Source: Desulfamplus sp. (GTDB lineage Bacteria > Desulfobacterota > Desulfobacteria > Desulfobacterales > Desulfobacteraceae). From it: DNA of 47,536 nt. The stretch is from NCBI GenBank assembly GCA_015232455.1, contig JADFZQ010000023.1, forward strand, positions 1 to 47,536. The letters are read 5' to 3'. Below the pieces are notes generated by a model that saw only the letters and a program-made list of their open reading frames with translations, ran no database searches and was not told the DNA's origin. Shown piece by piece: positions 34,639 through 43,749 of the stretch. The position numbers and the translations under genes were made by a program. Every line of letters starts with the position of its first letter. The stretch's first letter is position 1.

Positions 34639-36015
34639 CTAATAATCTTCAATTCTTATAACAACAGGCATCTCTGGTATAGCATCAAGCGAAGCTATCT
34701 CTTTTAATGCAAGTTGAACATCTTTCTCAATTGCTCTGTGGGTAATCATAACAACAGGAACTGGTCCGTTTTCTCTTCTTCCCTTTTGATGAACAGATTG
34801 GATACTGATTCCACGACTGCCAAGTATGCCAGTAATTTTCGATAAAACACCTGGGTGATCCTCTGCTGCAAGTCTGATGTAGTAACATGTGCTTATATCA
34901 GTAATTGGCAAAATTGGGATTTTTCTTATGTTTTTTGCTTGAAACCCTAAAATTGGGACTCTTGTCCGTCCACTGATATTAGATGCCATATTAATCCTAT
35001 TTTCAGACATGACAGCGGATTTTGTGTCAGCTATATCTACCGCCATGATATTTCTGGCAATATCAGCTATATCGCTTAAAACCGCACTTGCTGTTGGCAT
35101 CATACCAGCACCAGCACCATATAGCATGGTCTCTCCTGTGGCATCAGCGTTAATAGTTACTGCATTCATAGAGCCATTGACATGGGCAAGAGGAAGGGCT
35201 ATTGGTATCATTGTTGGATGAACTCTTGCTTCAACACTCCCTTTGTCAAGGCAATTTTTGCTTATAGCAAGCAATTTAATTGCATAGCCAAATTCTTTCG
35301 CAAACTCTATATCCATTGGGGTTATTTTGCTTATTCCCTCAACATGAATATCTTCAATATTAATTTCCATTCCATAGGCAATAGCGGTAAGAATTGCAAG
35401 TTTATGTGCAGAGTCGTGTCCTTCAACATCAAGAAATGGGTCAGCCTCAGCATAGCCTCTATTTTGAGCCTCTTTTAACGCAAGATCAAATGGACAGCCC
35501 TCTTGCGATATTTTAGTTAAGATGTAATTACATGTTCCATTGAGGATACCAGTAATTGAATTTATATGATTTGCAACAAGAGACTCTCTGATACTCTTAA
35601 TTACAGGCATACAGCCGCCAACACTTGCTTCAAAAGCAAAATCAACACCATTTTCTATCGCCGTTTTAACAATAGTATTGCCGTAAGATGCAATCAAAGC
35701 CTTATTTGCAGTAACAACATGTTTGGCATTTTGCAGAGCTTTAACTATAAAATCCTTTGCAATGGTTTTGCCTCCAATAAGTTCAACAACAATGTCAACA
35801 TCAGGATCGTTTATTGCCTTGTTTGCATCTGAAATAAATACTCCATCTTTAAATTTAATACCCCTATCAGTTTTAGTGTCAAGGTCTGCAACATATTTAA
35901 GATTTAAAGATACCCCGATTCTTGATTCAAGCAACTGCTGTTTCTCAATAAGGAGTTTTGCAACTCCGCTTCCTACAACTCCGCACCCCAAAATAGCTAT
36001 ATTAATCTGTCTCAT
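34639..36015 (-). CDS. hom: Homoserine dehydrogenase
   Basis: 458 residues. The N-terminal Rossmann motif is AILGCGVVGSGVAKLL. The catalytic region has NKALIA, FEASVGGCMPVIKSI, GILNGTCNYIL and GYAEADPFLDVEGHDSAHKL with the catalytic Asp/Lys pair. A C-terminal ACT domain (YYIRLAAEDHPGVLSKITGI) is consistent with feedback control. It reduces aspartate semialdehyde to homoserine for threonine and methionine. thrH follows, and a hairpin lies between them. The gene is divergent from purM across 219 bp. The start ATG at 36015 fits the family N-terminus; AAGGA is 12-13 bases upstream. Confidence 0.96.
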   Translation of the reverse strand: MRQINIAILGCGVVGSGVAKLLIEKQQLLESRIGVSLNLKYVADLDTKTDRGIKFKDGVFISDANKAINDPDVDIVVELIGGKTIAKDFIVKALQNAKHVVTANKALIASYGNTIVKTAIENGVDFAFEASVGGCMPVIKSIRESLVANHINSITGILNGTCNYILTKISQEGCPFDLALKEAQNRGYAEADPFLDVEGHDSAHKLAILTAIAYGMEINIEDIHVEGISKITPMDIEFAKEFGYAIKLLAISKNCLDKGSVEARVHPTMIPIALPLAHVNGSMNAVTINADATGETMLYGAGAGMMPTASAVLSDIADIARNIMAVDIADTKSAVMSENRINMASNISGRTRVPILGFQAKNIRKIPILPITDISTCYYIRLAAEDHPGVLSKITGILGSRGISIQSVHQKGRRENGPVPVVMITHRAIEKDVQLALKEIASLDAIPEMPVVIRIEDY

Positions 36016-36234
36016 TTTAAAAAAATCCTTATGATTGCCTACCCCTTATTGCTTCAATGCTGATAAAATAAACTGTTTAAATCTCTTTTGTTGATCATAA
36101 ATATCAATCTATATTGTTGTTTAAATACAATATCACAGGATTGAAGTCAAAAAGGTTTTGACATTTTGGCTCAATAAGTTTACTGTTTTTGACTTAAAAT
36201 TTAAACTTATGTCCGTAATAATGAGGAGTTTTCA
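36016..36234 (+). promoter_or_regulatory. Divergent hom/purM promoter region
   Basis: 219 bp between divergent starts. Plus-strand TTGACA lies at about 36158-36163, and a TTGACT occurs further on at about 36188. Spacing to a good -10 is not clear for either. GGAG lies about eight bases before the purM ATG. No PurR-like or other operator was recognised. Confidence 0.3.
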
Positions 36235-37278
36235 ATGGCTAAATCTTTGACTTATGCTGATGCTGGTGTGGATATAGATAAGGCAAATAACCTTGTCCAT
36301 ATCATCAAACAGCTTGCTAAAACAACACCAAGATCAGGAGTTATGGGAGAGATTGGTGGCTTTGGTGGTCTTTTTTCGTTGAATCTTTCCCACTATAGCC
36401 ACCCAGTGCTTGTAAGTTCTACAGATGGAGTAGGAACAAAGCTCAAGATAGCTTTTGCAATGGATAAACATGACACTATTGGCATTGATTTAGTTGCAAT
36501 GTGCGTAAACGATATTGTTGTTCAGGGTGCAAAACCGCTATTTTTTCTTGATTATCTTGCTATGGGCAAATTAAATAACGAAGTGGCTGGGAAAATTATA
36601 GAGGGAGTTGTGAAAGGGTGTTGCGAAGCTCAATGTGCCTTGATTGGTGGAGAGACTGCTGAGATGCCTGGCATATACCATGAAGGTGAGTATGATATGG
36701 CAGGGTTTACTGTTGGAATTGTTGATAACTCTAAAATCATAGATGGATCAGAGATAAGAAACGGTCATAAACTAATTGGTCTTGCATCAAGTGGCGTTCA
36801 TAGCAACGGTTTTTCTCTTGTGCGTAAAATATGTTTTGAAAAATGCGGTTACACTGTTGAAACCCATATATCTGAGCTTGGAAAGACTCTTGGCGAGGAA
36901 CTTCTCACCCCTACCAGAATTTACACACAAACAGTGCTTGGACTTATTCGTGATCTTCCAGTTCATGGACTTGCACACATTACAGGTGGTGGAATTGATG
37001 AGAACATAATTAGAGTTATTCCTGATGCCTGCAAAGCTTTGATACGTAAAGGGAGCTGGGATATTCCCCCCATTTTTAAACTACTTCAAGATGCAGGTGG
37101 TGTTGAAGAGAATGAAATGCACAGAACATTTAATAATGGTATTGGCATGATTGCCGTGGTTCCTGAAAATTCTGCTCAAGATTTTATGGATAGACTAAAT
37201 GCAATGGAAGAGAAAGCCTATATTATTGGAGAGATTGCCTCAAGAAGTGAGTCAGAAACTCAGGTAGAATGGATATAA
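36235..37278 (+). CDS. purM: Phosphoribosylformylglycinamidine cyclo-ligase (AIR synthetase)
   Basis: 347 residues, normal. SLTYADAGVDIDKANNLV is the family beginning. STDGVGTKLKIAF, DLVAMCVNDIVVQGAKPLFFLDY, GGETAEMPGIY, SSGVHSNGFSLVRK and AHITGGGIDENI are all present and form the ATP and substrate sites. It closes the imidazole ring in purine synthesis. It is followed 100 bp on by tsaD. No inserts are present. Confidence 0.97.
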   Translation: MAKSLTYADAGVDIDKANNLVHIIKQLAKTTPRSGVMGEIGGFGGLFSLNLSHYSHPVLVSSTDGVGTKLKIAFAMDKHDTIGIDLVAMCVNDIVVQGAKPLFFLDYLAMGKLNNEVAGKIIEGVVKGCCEAQCALIGGETAEMPGIYHEGEYDMAGFTVGIVDNSKIIDGSEIRNGHKLIGLASSGVHSNGFSLVRKICFEKCGYTVETHISELGKTLGEELLTPTRIYTQTVLGLIRDLPVHGLAHITGGGIDENIIRVIPDACKALIRKGSWDIPPIFKLLQDAGGVEENEMHRTFNNGIGMIAVVPENSAQDFMDRLNAMEEKAYIIGEIASRSESETQVEWI

Positions 37279-37378
37279 CTTGGTATTCGAGAAACTTCTT
37301 TATTTAAATCCTCTTTCTTATACCACACATTATCTCTTGGACAGCACATTACCTATAGAATTATAGAATACAACCATA

Positions 37379-38596
37379 ATGATTATACTTGGCATTGAAT
37401 CTTCGTGTGATGAAACAGCAGCAGCAGTTGTTGAGGATGGTAACATTATACGTTCTTCTGTAGTCTCATCACAAATTGCTGTGCATCATAAATATGGTGG
37501 GGTTGTACCTGAGCTTGCATCTCGAATGCACATTGAGTCAATTATCCCTGTTGTTATGAATGCTATTGAATTGGCAGGTATATCCATAGATCAAATTCAA
37601 GGAGTTGCGGCAACAAGAGGACCAGGATTAATAGGGGCTTTATTAGTAGGATTTTCTTTTGCAAAATCATTTGCGTGGGCAAAGAGTATCCCTTTAGCAG
37701 GTGTAAACCATCTTGAAGGTCATATATACTCTGTTCTTTTGTCAGATGACCCTCCCAAGTTTCCATTTGTAATTCTTCTTGCTTCAGGCGGTCATACTAA
37801 TCTTTATTATGTAGAATCATATAATGAGTTTGAGCTGATGGGTCAAACAAGAGATGATGCTGCTGGTGAGGCGTTTGATAAGGTTGCTAAAATGCTTGGA
37901 CTTGGTTATCCGGGAGGAGCTGTTATTGAAAAATTAGCTGAAAAAGGCGATCCTTTCTCTATATCTTTTCCAAAATCATATCTTGAAAAAGATAGCTTTG
38001 ATTTTAGTTTCAGCGGTCTTAAATCTTCAGTTGCAAGATATATCACTGAACATACTAATTGTAGTAAAATGTTGAGTGGTGATATTAGCCGCAATCAAAA
38101 TAATAACAGTAATCAAGACAATAATAATATTGGTTTAATAGACATTAATGATCCAAATATAAGTGCCAACATTGCCGCATCTTTTCAAGAGTCTATTATA
38201 GAGGTTTTGGCTCAAAAATTAATTAGTGCTGCATTGAGCAGAAGCGTTAAACATATTGCTGTAGCTGGTGGTGTTGCTGCAAACTCTGCTCTAAAAAGGA
38301 AGATTATATCACTTATCAATTCGTCAGATTCACTATTGAATAACTATCTTAAATTACCAGATTCTTTAAGCAGATCAAGCAACTCTTTAGCATCAAACAG
38401 CTCAATCAGAGCTAAAGATTTAAAATTACACCTGCCACCCCTTGCCCTATGCGGCGATAATGCCGCAATGATAGCTGCAAGAGGCTGCATGCTAATTAAA
38501 GATGGAAAATTATGCAATCTTGATAGTGATGTCTTTTCTCGCACAAAGCTCTCAGTTATAGATAAAGCTATGGCGAGAAATGAAGTTAAAACCTAA
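37379..38596 (+). CDS. tsaD: tRNA N6-adenosine threonylcarbamoyltransferase, with two inserts
   Basis: 405 residues against about 335-340 usual. Core motifs are intact: ILGIESSCDETAAAVV, GGVVPELASRMHIE, NHLEGH (His111, His115, metal ligands), LLASGGHTNLYYV, DDAAGEAFDKVAKMLGLGYPGG, FSFSGLKSSV, AVAGGVAANSAL and CGDNAAMIA. With TsaB and TsaE it transfers threonylcarbamoyl to A37 of ANN-decoding tRNAs. Inserts of Asn/Asp/Ser-rich sequence occupy about 225-258 (SRNQNNNSNQDNNN) and 315-346 (SSDSLLNNYLKLPDSLSRSS). The second lies between the SALKRKI helix and the LHLPPLALCGDN strand. It is probably functional because all ligands remain. It is convergent with asnS. Confidence 0.95.
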   Translation: MIILGIESSCDETAAAVVEDGNIIRSSVVSSQIAVHHKYGGVVPELASRMHIESIIPVVMNAIELAGISIDQIQGVAATRGPGLIGALLVGFSFAKSFAWAKSIPLAGVNHLEGHIYSVLLSDDPPKFPFVILLASGGHTNLYYVESYNEFELMGQTRDDAAGEAFDKVAKMLGLGYPGGAVIEKLAEKGDPFSISFPKSYLEKDSFDFSFSGLKSSVARYITEHTNCSKMLSGDISRNQNNNSNQDNNNIGLIDINDPNISANIAASFQESIIEVLAQKLISAALSRSVKHIAVAGGVAANSALKRKIISLINSSDSLLNNYLKLPDSLSRSSNSLASNSSIRAKDLKLHLPPLALCGDNAAMIAARGCMLIKDGKLCNLDSDVFSRTKLSVIDKAMARNEVKT

Positions 38597-38666
38597 AATT
38601 AAGACGCTGTAAGTATTTATTTGATTTAATTCTCTATATTGTTCTATAGAAGTTGCAACTATAATC

Positions 38667-40046
38667 TTAAAAATCAATATTTCCCGGAGTTCTTGGAAAT
38701 GGAACAACATCTCTTATGTTGCTAACTCCTGTGAGAAGCATTAAAAGCCTCTCAAATCCCATACCAAATCCAGAATGGGGAACAGTTCCAAACCGTCTTG
38801 AATCTAAATACCACCAATATGACTCTTTAGAAAGATTCATCTGCTCCATTCTCTCTTCAAGAATATAAAGTCTCTCCTCTCGTTGACTGCCACCTATAAG
38901 CTCACCAATTCTTGGGACCAAAAGATCAACAGCAGCAACAGTACGACCATCGTCATTAACTCTCATATAAAAAGGCTTTATAGTTTTCGGGTAATTCATT
39001 AAGAATACTGGCTTTTTAAAGTACTCTTCTGCAAGAAAACGCTCATGTTCAGATTGAAGATCATTTCCATTAACCACTTTATATTCAAAATTTTTTCCTG
39101 ATTTAATAAGAAGCTCAACAGCTTCATCGTAGCTAATTTTTGCATACTCTTCATTGATAAGAGTCTCCAAAACTTTTCTAAGCTCTTTGTCAACAAAATC
39201 TGTAAATAGTGCAATATCCTCACTACAATTTGTAATCGCATGTTTTGTTAGGTATTTTAGAAGCTCTTGAGCATGATCTATATTGCCATTAAGATCGCAA
39301 AATGCCATCTCTGGTTCAACCATCCAAAACTCTGCGACATGACGGCTGGTGTTGGAATTTTCCGCTCTAAATGTTGGTCCAAATGTGTAAACATCTCCAA
39401 GAGCTAACGCAAACATCTCAGCAGATAATTGACCTGATACAGTAAGATTTGCCTCTTGCCCAAAAAAGTCAGAATGAAAATCCATTTTGCCTGCTTTCGC
39501 AACCGATGAAGGATCAAGAGCTGTAACTCTAAACATCTCTCCTGCCCCTTCGCAATCTGACCCTGTGATAATAGGTGTGTGCAGATACCTAAAACCCTTT
39601 TCATTGTAAAATTTATGAATTGCGAATGCCATCTCTGATCTTATGCGAAATATTGCACCATATTTGTTAGTTCTTGCACGTAGATGGGCAATAGTTCTTA
39701 AAAATTCATCAGAGTGTCTTTTTTTCTGAAGAGGATAATCTTCAGGTGCAATGCTTATAACGTCAACTTTATCAGCATGAATTTCCCATTTTTGACCTTT
39801 TCCCGGAGACTCTACAAGCCGTCCCTCAATTGAAACAGCAGAACCAGTTGTTATAGATGATATTTCAACATAATTCTCAAGTTTGCTATCTGCAATAATC
39901 TGGATATTTTTTAGGCATGAACCGTCATTTAACTCCATGAATGAAAACTCTTTGGAATCACGCTTAGTTCTAACCCAACCTTTTACAATAACTTTCTCTA
40001 TTTGCTCATCTGATGCAAGAAGTGTATTTATTTTAACTCTTTTCAT
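38667..40046 (-). CDS. asnS: Asparaginyl-tRNA synthetase
   Basis: 459 residues from the ATG at 40046 (MKRVKINTLLASDEQIEKVI); a frame reaching 40142 adds an unlikely basic tail. The OB-fold anticodon domain is N-terminal (VIVKGWVRTKRDSKEFSF). Class II motif 2 is PTFRAENSNTSRHVAEFWMVEPE, read as FRAE..NTSRH with EFWMVEPE. Motif 3 is GFGMGFERLLMLLTGV, and it ends DVVPFPRTPGNIDF, the AsnRS form. It charges tRNA-Asn. GAGGA is about 15 bases upstream of the ATG. No low-complexity insert is present. Confidence 0.96.
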   Translation of the reverse strand: MKRVKINTLLASDEQIEKVIVKGWVRTKRDSKEFSFMELNDGSCLKNIQIIADSKLENYVEISSITTGSAVSIEGRLVESPGKGQKWEIHADKVDVISIAPEDYPLQKKRHSDEFLRTIAHLRARTNKYGAIFRIRSEMAFAIHKFYNEKGFRYLHTPIITGSDCEGAGEMFRVTALDPSSVAKAGKMDFHSDFFGQEANLTVSGQLSAEMFALALGDVYTFGPTFRAENSNTSRHVAEFWMVEPEMAFCDLNGNIDHAQELLKYLTKHAITNCSEDIALFTDFVDKELRKVLETLINEEYAKISYDEAVELLIKSGKNFEYKVVNGNDLQSEHERFLAEEYFKKPVFLMNYPKTIKPFYMRVNDDGRTVAAVDLLVPRIGELIGGSQREERLYILEERMEQMNLSKESYWWYLDSRRFGTVPHSGFGMGFERLLMLLTGVSNIRDVVPFPRTPGNIDF

Positions 40047-40190
40047 ATTTATCTTTTTTTGCTTCCTCTTTACTATAAAGTTGTTTTGATAAAATTTTTT
40101 GCTTCTACTTTGTTTTATCTTACGATTATGATAGTAAAACATACCTCAAAAAATGAACAGATTAAATATATCTTTAAGGAAATCAATTAA

Positions 40191-41243
40191 ATGAAAAATG
40201 CAGATATTCTAACTGGAATAACGACAACAGGCACACCACATCTTGGAAATTATGTAGGTGCTATACGCCCTGCTATTGAATCAAGCAAAGAAGAGAATAA
40301 AACATCATACTATTTTCTTGCAGATTATCATGCAATAATTAAATGTCAGGAGCCTGAAAGGATACAAAAGTCAGCTCTTGAAGTTGCAGCAACTTGGATC
40401 GCAATGGGGCTTGATACCAATAAATCTATCTTTTATCGTCAGACCGATATTCCTGAAATTCCTGAACTAACATGGATATTAACCTGTGTTACTGCAAAAG
40501 GTTTGATGAACAGGGCACACGCCTACAAAGCTGCGGTTGCTGATAATGAAGCCAATATAAAAATACATGCTGATAAAGATTACTTAAATTTTGATAAAGA
40601 GAGAAATGATCTAGATAGAGATATAACAATGGGGCTATTTTGCTATCCAATATTGATGGCAGCAGATATTTTAATGTTTAACGCAAGAAAAGTTCCAGTT
40701 GGCAAAGATCAGATTCAACATATTGAGATGACAAGAGATATTGCAGGTAGATTCAATAAATTGTATGGAGAACATTTTGTTTTGCCAGAGGCGGTTGTTG
40801 ATGAAACAAGTGCGGTTCTCTCAGGGCTTGATGGAAGAAAGATGAGCAAAAGCTACAATAATACAATCCCTCTTTTTGAGTCTGATAAAGCTCTTCGTAA
40901 GTTGATAATGAAAATTACCACAAACTCGCTTGCACCAGAAGAGCCAAAAGATCCCAAAACATGCACTCTTTTTGCAATATACAAAGCCTTTGCAACCCAA
41001 GATGAGGTTAAAGCAATGGAAAAAAGATATATGGAAGGAATTGCATGGGGAACAATGAAGCAAGAGCTTTTTGAATACTTAAATGAAATTTTAAGAGAAC
41101 CAAGAGAGACATACAACAGGCTTATAAAAGCACCTGGTGATTTAAATACTATTTTGAGACAAGGTGCATCAAAAGCAAGAGAGTATTCGGTTCCGTTTAT
41201 CGAAAAAATAAGAAAGGCAGTTGGTATAAAATCAATTGGTTAA
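40191..41243 (+). CDS. trpS: Tryptophanyl-tRNA synthetase
   Basis: 350 residues. The class I HIGH motif appears as TPHLGNYVGAIRP (about 15-27), and the KMSKS motif as GRKMSKSYNNTIPLF (about 215-229). Trp-pocket elements LADYHAII, NRAHAYKAA and YPILMAADILMF, along with PVGKDQIQHIEMTRDIA, are all present. It charges tRNA-Trp. It starts 144 bp from asnS, divergently. The repeat element copy 2 begins 39 bp after its stop. Confidence 0.96.
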   Translation: MKNADILTGITTTGTPHLGNYVGAIRPAIESSKEENKTSYYFLADYHAIIKCQEPERIQKSALEVAATWIAMGLDTNKSIFYRQTDIPEIPELTWILTCVTAKGLMNRAHAYKAAVADNEANIKIHADKDYLNFDKERNDLDRDITMGLFCYPILMAADILMFNARKVPVGKDQIQHIEMTRDIAGRFNKLYGEHFVLPEAVVDETSAVLSGLDGRKMSKSYNNTIPLFESDKALRKLIMKITTNSLAPEEPKDPKTCTLFAIYKAFATQDEVKAMEKRYMEGIAWGTMKQELFEYLNEILREPRETYNRLIKAPGDLNTILRQGASKAREYSVPFIEKIRKAVGIKSIG

Positions 41244-41281
41244 TAATTCTATGATTTTAATGAAGTTTGTATAATAAAATA

Positions 41282-41346
41282 GAGTACCTGCAAAATTTAT
41301 CTCCCCTTTATTTTTACTGGATAGACAATCGTTTTTGCAGGATGTC
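41282..41346. repeat. Intergenic inverted-repeat element, copy 2
   Basis: CCTGCAAAA at 41287-41295 is the inverse of TTTTGCAGG at 41333-41341. The interior CCTTTATTTTTACTGGATAGA and the flanks TAGAGTA/GTCAA match copy 1 at 9638-9706. It lies between trpS and the phosphatidyltransferase gene; a spurious upstream start for that gene would fall inside it. Confidence 0.75.
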
Positions 41347-41391
41347 AAATTTTATCTTGCAATAGAAATCTCCTTTTTTGAGGAATATAGA

Positions 41392-42861
41392 ATGGTAACA
41401 AAACAGACAATTTTAAGAAAAATAACTCCTGTGTTAGTTTATGGACGACCCGTTCTAGTCTTGATCGGAATGATATGTGCAATGTCAGTCATGCTTACTC
41501 GTAATCCTGTTATTTATCTTACAGGAACAATGCTGCTATTTACATCAATGTTTTTTGATCTTGTTGATGGTTGGTTCTCTGAGCGTTTTAGCTCAAATCC
41601 AACTTTTGCTGAACTTGCAGATCTAATTATGGACAGAGTTGTCTATTCAATTGTTTTTCCTTTGGTTGCAGTTGGAATGATGTGGAGACTACTTTTTGTC
41701 TCTCCTGTCCATAGCCGTTTAGAACTTTTACACGCTATATTTGTTTTGATTATATGCGTTACTGTTCTTGTGAGGAATAATTTTGCCCATTTTATGCGTG
41801 GTTTTGCATTAAGATTCGGTCAAGAGCCTGAACTTCTTGAATTAACAAGACTTCGCACAATTGTTGCAGCCCCTCTTGGGTTACTGCTCTATGTCCACGC
41901 ATTCTATGTCCCTCTTATAAATGAAGGGTATTTTTATGAAATAATTTATAAATTGATAGGGAAACTTGGTAATCTTCCGCTCAAAAATCTATTTATTATT
42001 GAGATACTATTTCTAATAATTAACTTTGGCTCAATAGCTGGATATTGCAGAAAATATGGCACGTATTGTTTAGATGAAATATGTCTTGACAATAATATTT
42101 TAAGACGAAGAATTTTATCTGTTTTTCCAAACACCTTAACTACAATGAATGCAATTATGGGTCTATTAGCTGTATTTTTTGCATATCAGGGAAAAATGAC
42201 AGAATCTTATCTTTTACTTATAGGAGCTGCTGTTTTTGACAAATTAGATGGAGCAATGGCAAGAAAACTTGGTTTAACAGAACCTCTGCCGGGTGTAACT
42301 AAAGGAAGAATCACATTTGGCGGTATTATGGATGATATTGCTGATGGCATAAGTTTTTGTATCTCTCCAGCTTGGATATTTTATATCTATTTCTCTACTC
42401 ATTCAACTTCTGAGATGTCATCATTGCCTTTTGGTTTTGTTGCGACAATATATGCTTTGTCAGGATTTGCAAGGCTTGTCTATTTCACATTAGACACGAA
42501 TCCAATTCCGGGGCTATTCAAAGGCTTACCTACTCCAGCAGCAGCATTGTTTGTTACATCACCTATTGTAATTATGGCACATATTTCAGATATAAACAGC
42601 GAATTATACACATTTTTGGGCTTTTTTACTTTAGGACTTTTTATATTTACATCCGCTCTTATGAATTTTTATCCTGTTAAATATCTTCACATGGGAAGGT
42701 TTATGGATAGAAACCCATGGTTTATGTGGAGTAACTTAACTCTTTTGATAATTTTTGTATTTACTCCATGGTTTGGGTATTTAGTCTTTATTCTTATGTT
42801 ACTCTATATATTTTCTCCTTTGTTATCTTGCAAAGTGGATTCTGCAAACATTACAAAATAG
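41392..42861 (+). CDS. Tandem two-domain CDP-alcohol phosphatidyltransferase, PssA-like C-terminal half
   Basis: 489 residues from the ATG at 41392, with GAGGA about nine bases upstream. Two CDP-OH-P domains occur in series. The first has Asp56, Asp59, Gly60, Asp77 and Asp81 in the right spacing, but the conserved AR is SE and the mid Gly is Ala. The second has DKLDGAMAR at 283-291 and GGIMDDIAD at 310-318, with about ten extra residues between them. GLPTPAAA after it is a phosphatidylserine-synthase signature. It is multi-pass in the inner membrane. The C-terminal half probably makes phosphatidylserine or a similar lipid. The N-terminal half may be a second activity or degenerate. No psd gene is nearby. 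Confidence 0.8.
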   Translation: MVTKQTILRKITPVLVYGRPVLVLIGMICAMSVMLTRNPVIYLTGTMLLFTSMFFDLVDGWFSERFSSNPTFAELADLIMDRVVYSIVFPLVAVGMMWRLLFVSPVHSRLELLHAIFVLIICVTVLVRNNFAHFMRGFALRFGQEPELLELTRLRTIVAAPLGLLLYVHAFYVPLINEGYFYEIIYKLIGKLGNLPLKNLFIIEILFLIINFGSIAGYCRKYGTYCLDEICLDNNILRRRILSVFPNTLTTMNAIMGLLAVFFAYQGKMTESYLLLIGAAVFDKLDGAMARKLGLTEPLPGVTKGRITFGGIMDDIADGISFCISPAWIFYIYFSTHSTSEMSSLPFGFVATIYALSGFARLVYFTLDTNPIPGLFKGLPTPAAALFVTSPIVIMAHISDINSELYTFLGFFTLGLFIFTSALMNFYPVKYLHMGRFMDRNPWFMWSNLTLLIIFVFTPWFGYLVFILMLLYIFSPLLSCKVDSANITK

Positions 42862-42958
42862 TTGACTTAATATCTTATATAGGATAAATGGATTTCTCAT
42901 AAAAATTTGACTTCAATTAATAATAAAAGTTCAAATCTTTATGCCAGAATAATGATGT

Positions 42959-43043
42959 GCCGAAGTGGTGGAATTGGTAGACACGCTAGACTTAGGATCT
43001 AGTACCGCGAGGTGTGGAAGTTCAAGTCTTCTCTTCGGTACCA
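42959..43043 (+). tRNA. tRNA-Leu, anticodon TAG
   Basis: 85 nt with encoded CCA. The acceptor stem GCCGAAG pairs with CTTCGGT (a G.U at 1:72). The anticodon stem CTAGA/TCTAG encloses CTTAGGA, giving TAG. A long variable arm and T-loop TTCAAGT are present. It ends only 4 bp from the stop of a minus-strand gene, so no terminator lies between them. No strong promoter was found; TTGACT occurs at about 42862 and 42907. Confidence 0.96.
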
Positions 43044-43047
43044 TCAA

Positions 43048-43749
43048 TTACTTAAACTTACCAGAATCAAGTTTAAGAATTTTCTGACACCTCCTTGCAA
43101 GCTCCATATTATGAGTTACCACAATCAAAGTCATTCCAGAAGCAGTAACCAAATCAAAAAGAATAGAAGATACCTGTTCTCCTGTTTTAGTATCAAGATT
43201 TCCTGTAGGTTCATCTGCCAAAAGTATAGTAGGTTTTACTACAATTGCTCTTGCAATTGCTACTCTTTGGCACTCTCCTCCGCTTAACTCTCTTGGAAGA
43301 TGTTCTCTTCTCTGTTCAAGCCCTACCTGTTTTAGAGCTATATTGGCTCGCTCTTCAATATCTTCTGCCTTTAATATTTCAAGTGGAAGAGAGATATTCT
43401 CTATAGCTGAAAGATGAGGCATTAGGTGAAATTGCTGAAAGATTATACCTATATTTTGGGCTCTGAACTTTGCAAGAGCATCTTCGTTCATCTTGTTAAG
43501 ATTATTCCCATCAATAAAAATTTCGCCAGAATCTGGTGCGTCAAGACCAGCAAGCAGTGCCATGAGCGTGGTCTTTCCGCTGCCTGATTGCCCTGTGATT
43601 GCAACTGTTTCACCTTTATCTATTTCAAAATTTATATCGTCAATTACTTTTAAACGACCAAAATTTGCTTGAGTGTAAGATTTATACAACTTTTTTACCT
43701 CAAGTATCTTCAACGCAGGTGTTATAATCTGTTTAGAGCTAATCTTCAT
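43048..43749 (-). CDS. ABC transporter ATPase, LolD/YbbA/MacB type
   Basis: 233 residues. The Walker A motif is AITGQSGSGKTTLM, Q-loop IIFQQFHLMPHL, signature RELSGGECQRVAIARAI, Walker B ILLADEPTGNLD, and the H-loop is VVTHN. The family normally pairs with MacB/FtsX-like permeases (lipoprotein release, mechano-transmission, export). No permease is adjacent: upstream is a TesA-like esterase, overlapping by 4 nt (ATGA), and downstream is the converging tRNA-Leu. E. coli ybbA also neighbours tesA, so YbbA is the closest match by context. The partner is probably encoded elsewhere. Confidence 0.88.
   Translation of the reverse strand: MKISSKQIITPALKILEVKKLYKSYTQANFGRLKVIDDINFEIDKGETVAITGQSGSGKTTLMALLAGLDAPDSGEIFIDGNNLNKMNEDALAKFRAQNIGIIFQQFHLMPHLSAIENISLPLEILKAEDIEERANIALKQVGLEQRREHLPRELSGGECQRVAIARAIVVKPTILLADEPTGNLDTKTGEQVSSILFDLVTASGMTLIVVTHNMELARRCQKILKLDSGKFK

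Noticed and set aside
40047-40142. N-terminal extension of asnS
   Set aside because: It is basic and unlike AsnRS; MKRVKINTLL at 40046 is the family start.
41335-41391. Upstream TTG start for the phosphatidyltransferase
   Set aside because: It lies inside the inverted-repeat element; GAGGA supports the ATG at 41392.
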